Part shown: piece by piece, positions 5,348 to 6,679 of the stretch | How positions within the stretch are numbered: position 1 is the stretch's first letter | How the letters are laid out: every line of letters starts with the position of its first letter | Source of the DNA: Chloroflexota bacterium | GTDB lineage: Bacteria > Chloroflexota > Anaerolineae > Caldilineales > Caldilineaceae | Length of the DNA stretch: 6,679 nucleotides | NCBI GenBank assembly: GCA_018969295.1 | Contig: JAGWYN010000095.1 | Span: forward strand, 1-6,679 | Reading direction: 5' to 3' | The notes under the pieces: generated by a model | The model's database searches: none | What the model saw: the letters and a program-made list of their open reading frames with translations, nothing else | Told to the model about the DNA's origin: nothing | Position numbers and translations under genes: made by a program

Positions 5348-6409
5348 GTGGGAATACCTGATAGACCGAAACGCACTTCTGCCCGCCGTCCTGTTTCGAT
5401 CCAGGACATCGCCGAGGCCGCCGGGGTTTCCCACTCGACGGTCTCACGTGCCCTGCACAACAGCGACCTGATCCGCCCGGAGGTCCGGCTGCGGGTTCAG
5501 CAACTGGCGCAGAAGATGGGCTATATCCCGAATGCGGTGGCCCAGAGTCTGAAAGGGCAGCGCACCCACACCGTGGGGCTGGTCATCTCTTCGATCGCCG
5601 ACCCCTTTGCCGGCCGGGTGGTGCGGGGCATCGAAGAGATTGCGCAGGCCAACCGGATCAGCCTGCTTTTGAGTGTTTCGTACAACGACCCGGAGCGCGA
5701 GCTGGAGATCATCGAGACCTTTCAGCGGCGCCGTGTCGACGGTGTGATCAGCGCCACCGCGCAGATGCGGGGAGCCTACGTGCAGCGGCTGACCCAGATC
5801 AAGATGCCGACCGTGATGATCAACCAGCAGGCTGACTCGGAAGCGGATCGGCTGCTTTCGGTCGACGCCGACGACTACGCCGGGGCCCGGCTGGCGGTGG
5901 AGCATCTGCTGTCGCTCGGGCACCGCCGGATCGGCTATCTGGGGGTCGGCAACCGTTGGCAGTCCAACCGCCGCCGTTTTGCCGGGTACTGTGACACCCT
6001 TTCGGCGGCAGGGGTGGCGGTCAACGCGCAGTGGGTGCGGGTGGCCCCGATTCTGAACAACCCCCGTTCGGACGATGTGGTGGATGGGCAGGCGCTGCTG
6101 CCGGCGCTGTTGGGCAGCGATGTGACTGCTGTCTTCTGTTACAACGACCTGATTGCGGTTGGGGCGCTGATGGCCTGCCGCGAGCTGGGCATTGTGGTGC
6201 CAGAGCAGATGAGCGTGGTCGGCTACGACGATGTCGACATTGCCCGCTATGTGACCCCTCCTCTGACCACAGTTCACCAGCCCAAGCTCAGGCTGGGAGA
6301 GCTGGCCATGCAGATGTTGCTCGATCTTCTGGAGGGGCAGGCGGTGCACAATACCAGCCTGGCCAACGAGCTGGTGGTGCGTTCCAGCACGGGCCCGCCG
6401 CCTCTGTAG
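5348..6409 (+). CDS. LacI-family transcriptional regulator
   Basis: DNA-binding regulator controlled by a small ligand, 353 aa from the GTG at 5348. GAGGGG (5339-5344) lies just 3 nt upstream, a short spacing. An ATG at 5300 in the same frame would add 16 residues, but it sits on the predicted transcription start and its codons contain the 14-bp operator palindrome, so I reject it. The helix-turn-helix is VSIQDIAEAAGVSHSTVSRAL (16-36), with recognition-helix residues His29, Ser30 and Arg34. The hinge helix is near NAVAQSL (62-68), with Leu68 in the place of the conserved minor-groove leucine. The effector domain starts at VGLVISSIADPF (76-87) and keeps YND (265-267) and GYDD (292-295). It probably senses a substrate or product of the neighbouring transporter and amidase; the ligand cannot be read from sequence. 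LacI regulators usually sense sugars, so control of an amidase operon is less usual. Confidence 0.93.
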   Translation: MGIPDRPKRTSARRPVSIQDIAEAAGVSHSTVSRALHNSDLIRPEVRLRVQQLAQKMGYIPNAVAQSLKGQRTHTVGLVISSIADPFAGRVVRGIEEIAQANRISLLLSVSYNDPERELEIIETFQRRRVDGVISATAQMRGAYVQRLTQIKMPTVMINQQADSEADRLLSVDADDYAGARLAVEHLLSLGHRRIGYLGVGNRWQSNRRRFAGYCDTLSAAGVAVNAQWVRVAPILNNPRSDDVVDGQALLPALLGSDVTAVFCYNDLIAVGALMACRELGIVVPEQMSVVGYDDVDIARYVTPPLTTVHQPKLRLGELAMQMLLDLLEGQAVHNTSLANELVVRSSTGPPPL

Positions 6410-6417
6410 CGAGACCG

Positions 6418-6442
6418 AGCGGCAGAGACGGCTCCTGCCGTT
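6418..6442 (+). terminator. Possible weak terminator or hairpin after the LacI-family gene
   Basis: CGGCAG (6420-6425) and CTGCCG (6435-6440) pair with a 9-nt loop and extend by a G-T and an A-T pair. A competing fold pairs CCTGCC (6434-6439) with GGCAGG (6452-6457). It begins nine bases after the stop codon. No run of T follows, so intrinsic termination is doubtful. Confidence 0.3.
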
Positions 6443-6492
6443 GTCCCCAGTGGCAGGGGGAGAGTTGGTGGGAGTTGAGTTGACCCAAAAAG

Positions 6493-6530
6493 TTGACAGT
6501 CTTGACAAGACCAGCCAGGCCAGTCAGAAT
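6493..6530 (+). promoter_or_regulatory. Candidate promoter of the right-edge gene
   Basis: Two exact TTGACA boxes occur at 6493-6498 and 6502-6507, preceded by TTGACC at 6480-6485. The second box is 17 bp from CAGAAT (6525-6530), which matches the -10 consensus at four of six bases. Transcription would start near 6537, about 39 nt before the ATG at 6576. Which -35 box is used is not clear. Confidence 0.5.
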
Positions 6531-6575
6531 ATGAAGGTGTACTGGTCTCTGTCGAAGACAAAGGAGTGTCAGACA

Positions 6576-6679
6576 ATGCGCGAGCAAAACGAAACAACGA
6601 CCCCCCAAGAAGTCTGGCAGCTTCTGCGTGAATTGATCGAAATGCAAAAAGAGAGCGAGCGTCGCCTTCAGGAGACCGA
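6576..6679 (+). CDS. Start of a coiled-coil protein gene, cut by the window edge
   Basis: Only the first 34 codons are present. The ATG has an excellent ribosome-binding site, AAGGAG at 6561-6566, 9 nt upstream, and its own promoter-like sequence. The visible protein begins MREQNETTTPQEVWQLLREL and continues with IEMQKESERRLQET. It is hydrophilic and rich in Glu, Gln and Arg, with a heptad-like pattern suited to a coiled coil. This resembles the N-termini of DUF3782-like proteins that repeat ETDRRLQ-type heptads ahead of a possible nuclease-fold domain, but that link is from memory of the family style and cannot be tested on 34 residues. Nothing ties it to the transporter cluster. Confidence 0.65.
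   Translation, partial: MREQNETTTPQEVWQLLRELIEMQKESERRLQET

Noticed and set aside
5444..6508. A 354-codon open frame on the minus strand opposite the LacI-family gene
   Set aside because: It mirrors the codon pattern of the clear LacI-family gene, has no plausible domain and has no promoter or ribosome-binding site of note.

Overview
The window holds a small gene cluster from a GC-rich bacterium. It looks like an amide or peptide-type uptake and hydrolysis unit under the control of a LacI-family repressor. The lineage is an inference only: the lipoprotein signal followed by an Ala/Pro/Glu linker, the dense TAGGGGC-type palindromic repeats and the coiled-coil gene start at the right edge resemble Chloroflexota (Anaerolineae/Caldilineae-like) genomes. 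No rRNA or marker gene is present to prove it.

Layout from left to right. Positions 1-490 are a non-coding array of about 3.4 tandem units of 144-151 bp, each carrying two REP-like hairpins in opposite orientation. Positions 491-746 are a regulatory region with two near-duplicate sigma70-type promoters (TTGACA, 18 bp, TACAAT) 71 bp apart and several TTGCAC/GTGCAA dyads. Next comes a plus-strand operon: a family 5 solute-binding lipoprotein (747-2399), a strong GC-rich hairpin in the gap (2430-2461), a DppC/OppC-type permease (2463-3338), a DppB/OppB-type permease (3344-4267) and an acetamidase/formamidase-family amidohydrolase (4284-5243). A separate, well-formed promoter with a perfect 14-bp palindrome just downstream then drives a LacI-family regulator (5348-6409). 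After a short intergenic region with another promoter-like site, a new gene begins at 6576 and runs off the window.

The likely logic is this. The lipoprotein captures a substrate outside the membrane and the two permeases form the channel. The cytoplasmic amidase hydrolyses the imported amide, or a related compound, to ammonia and a carboxylate. The LacI-type protein probably represses its own gene and the transporter operon, because similar TTGCAC/GTGCAA elements lie at the start regions of both. No ATPase gene lies between or after the permeases, so the transporter must borrow ATPases encoded elsewhere. The substrate is not proven by the sequence. The most interesting points are the pairing of a family 5 ABC importer with an acetamidase under LacI control, the missing ATPases with C-before-B permease order, the shared operator-like motif, the hairpin between the binding protein and the permeases, and the paired REP array.
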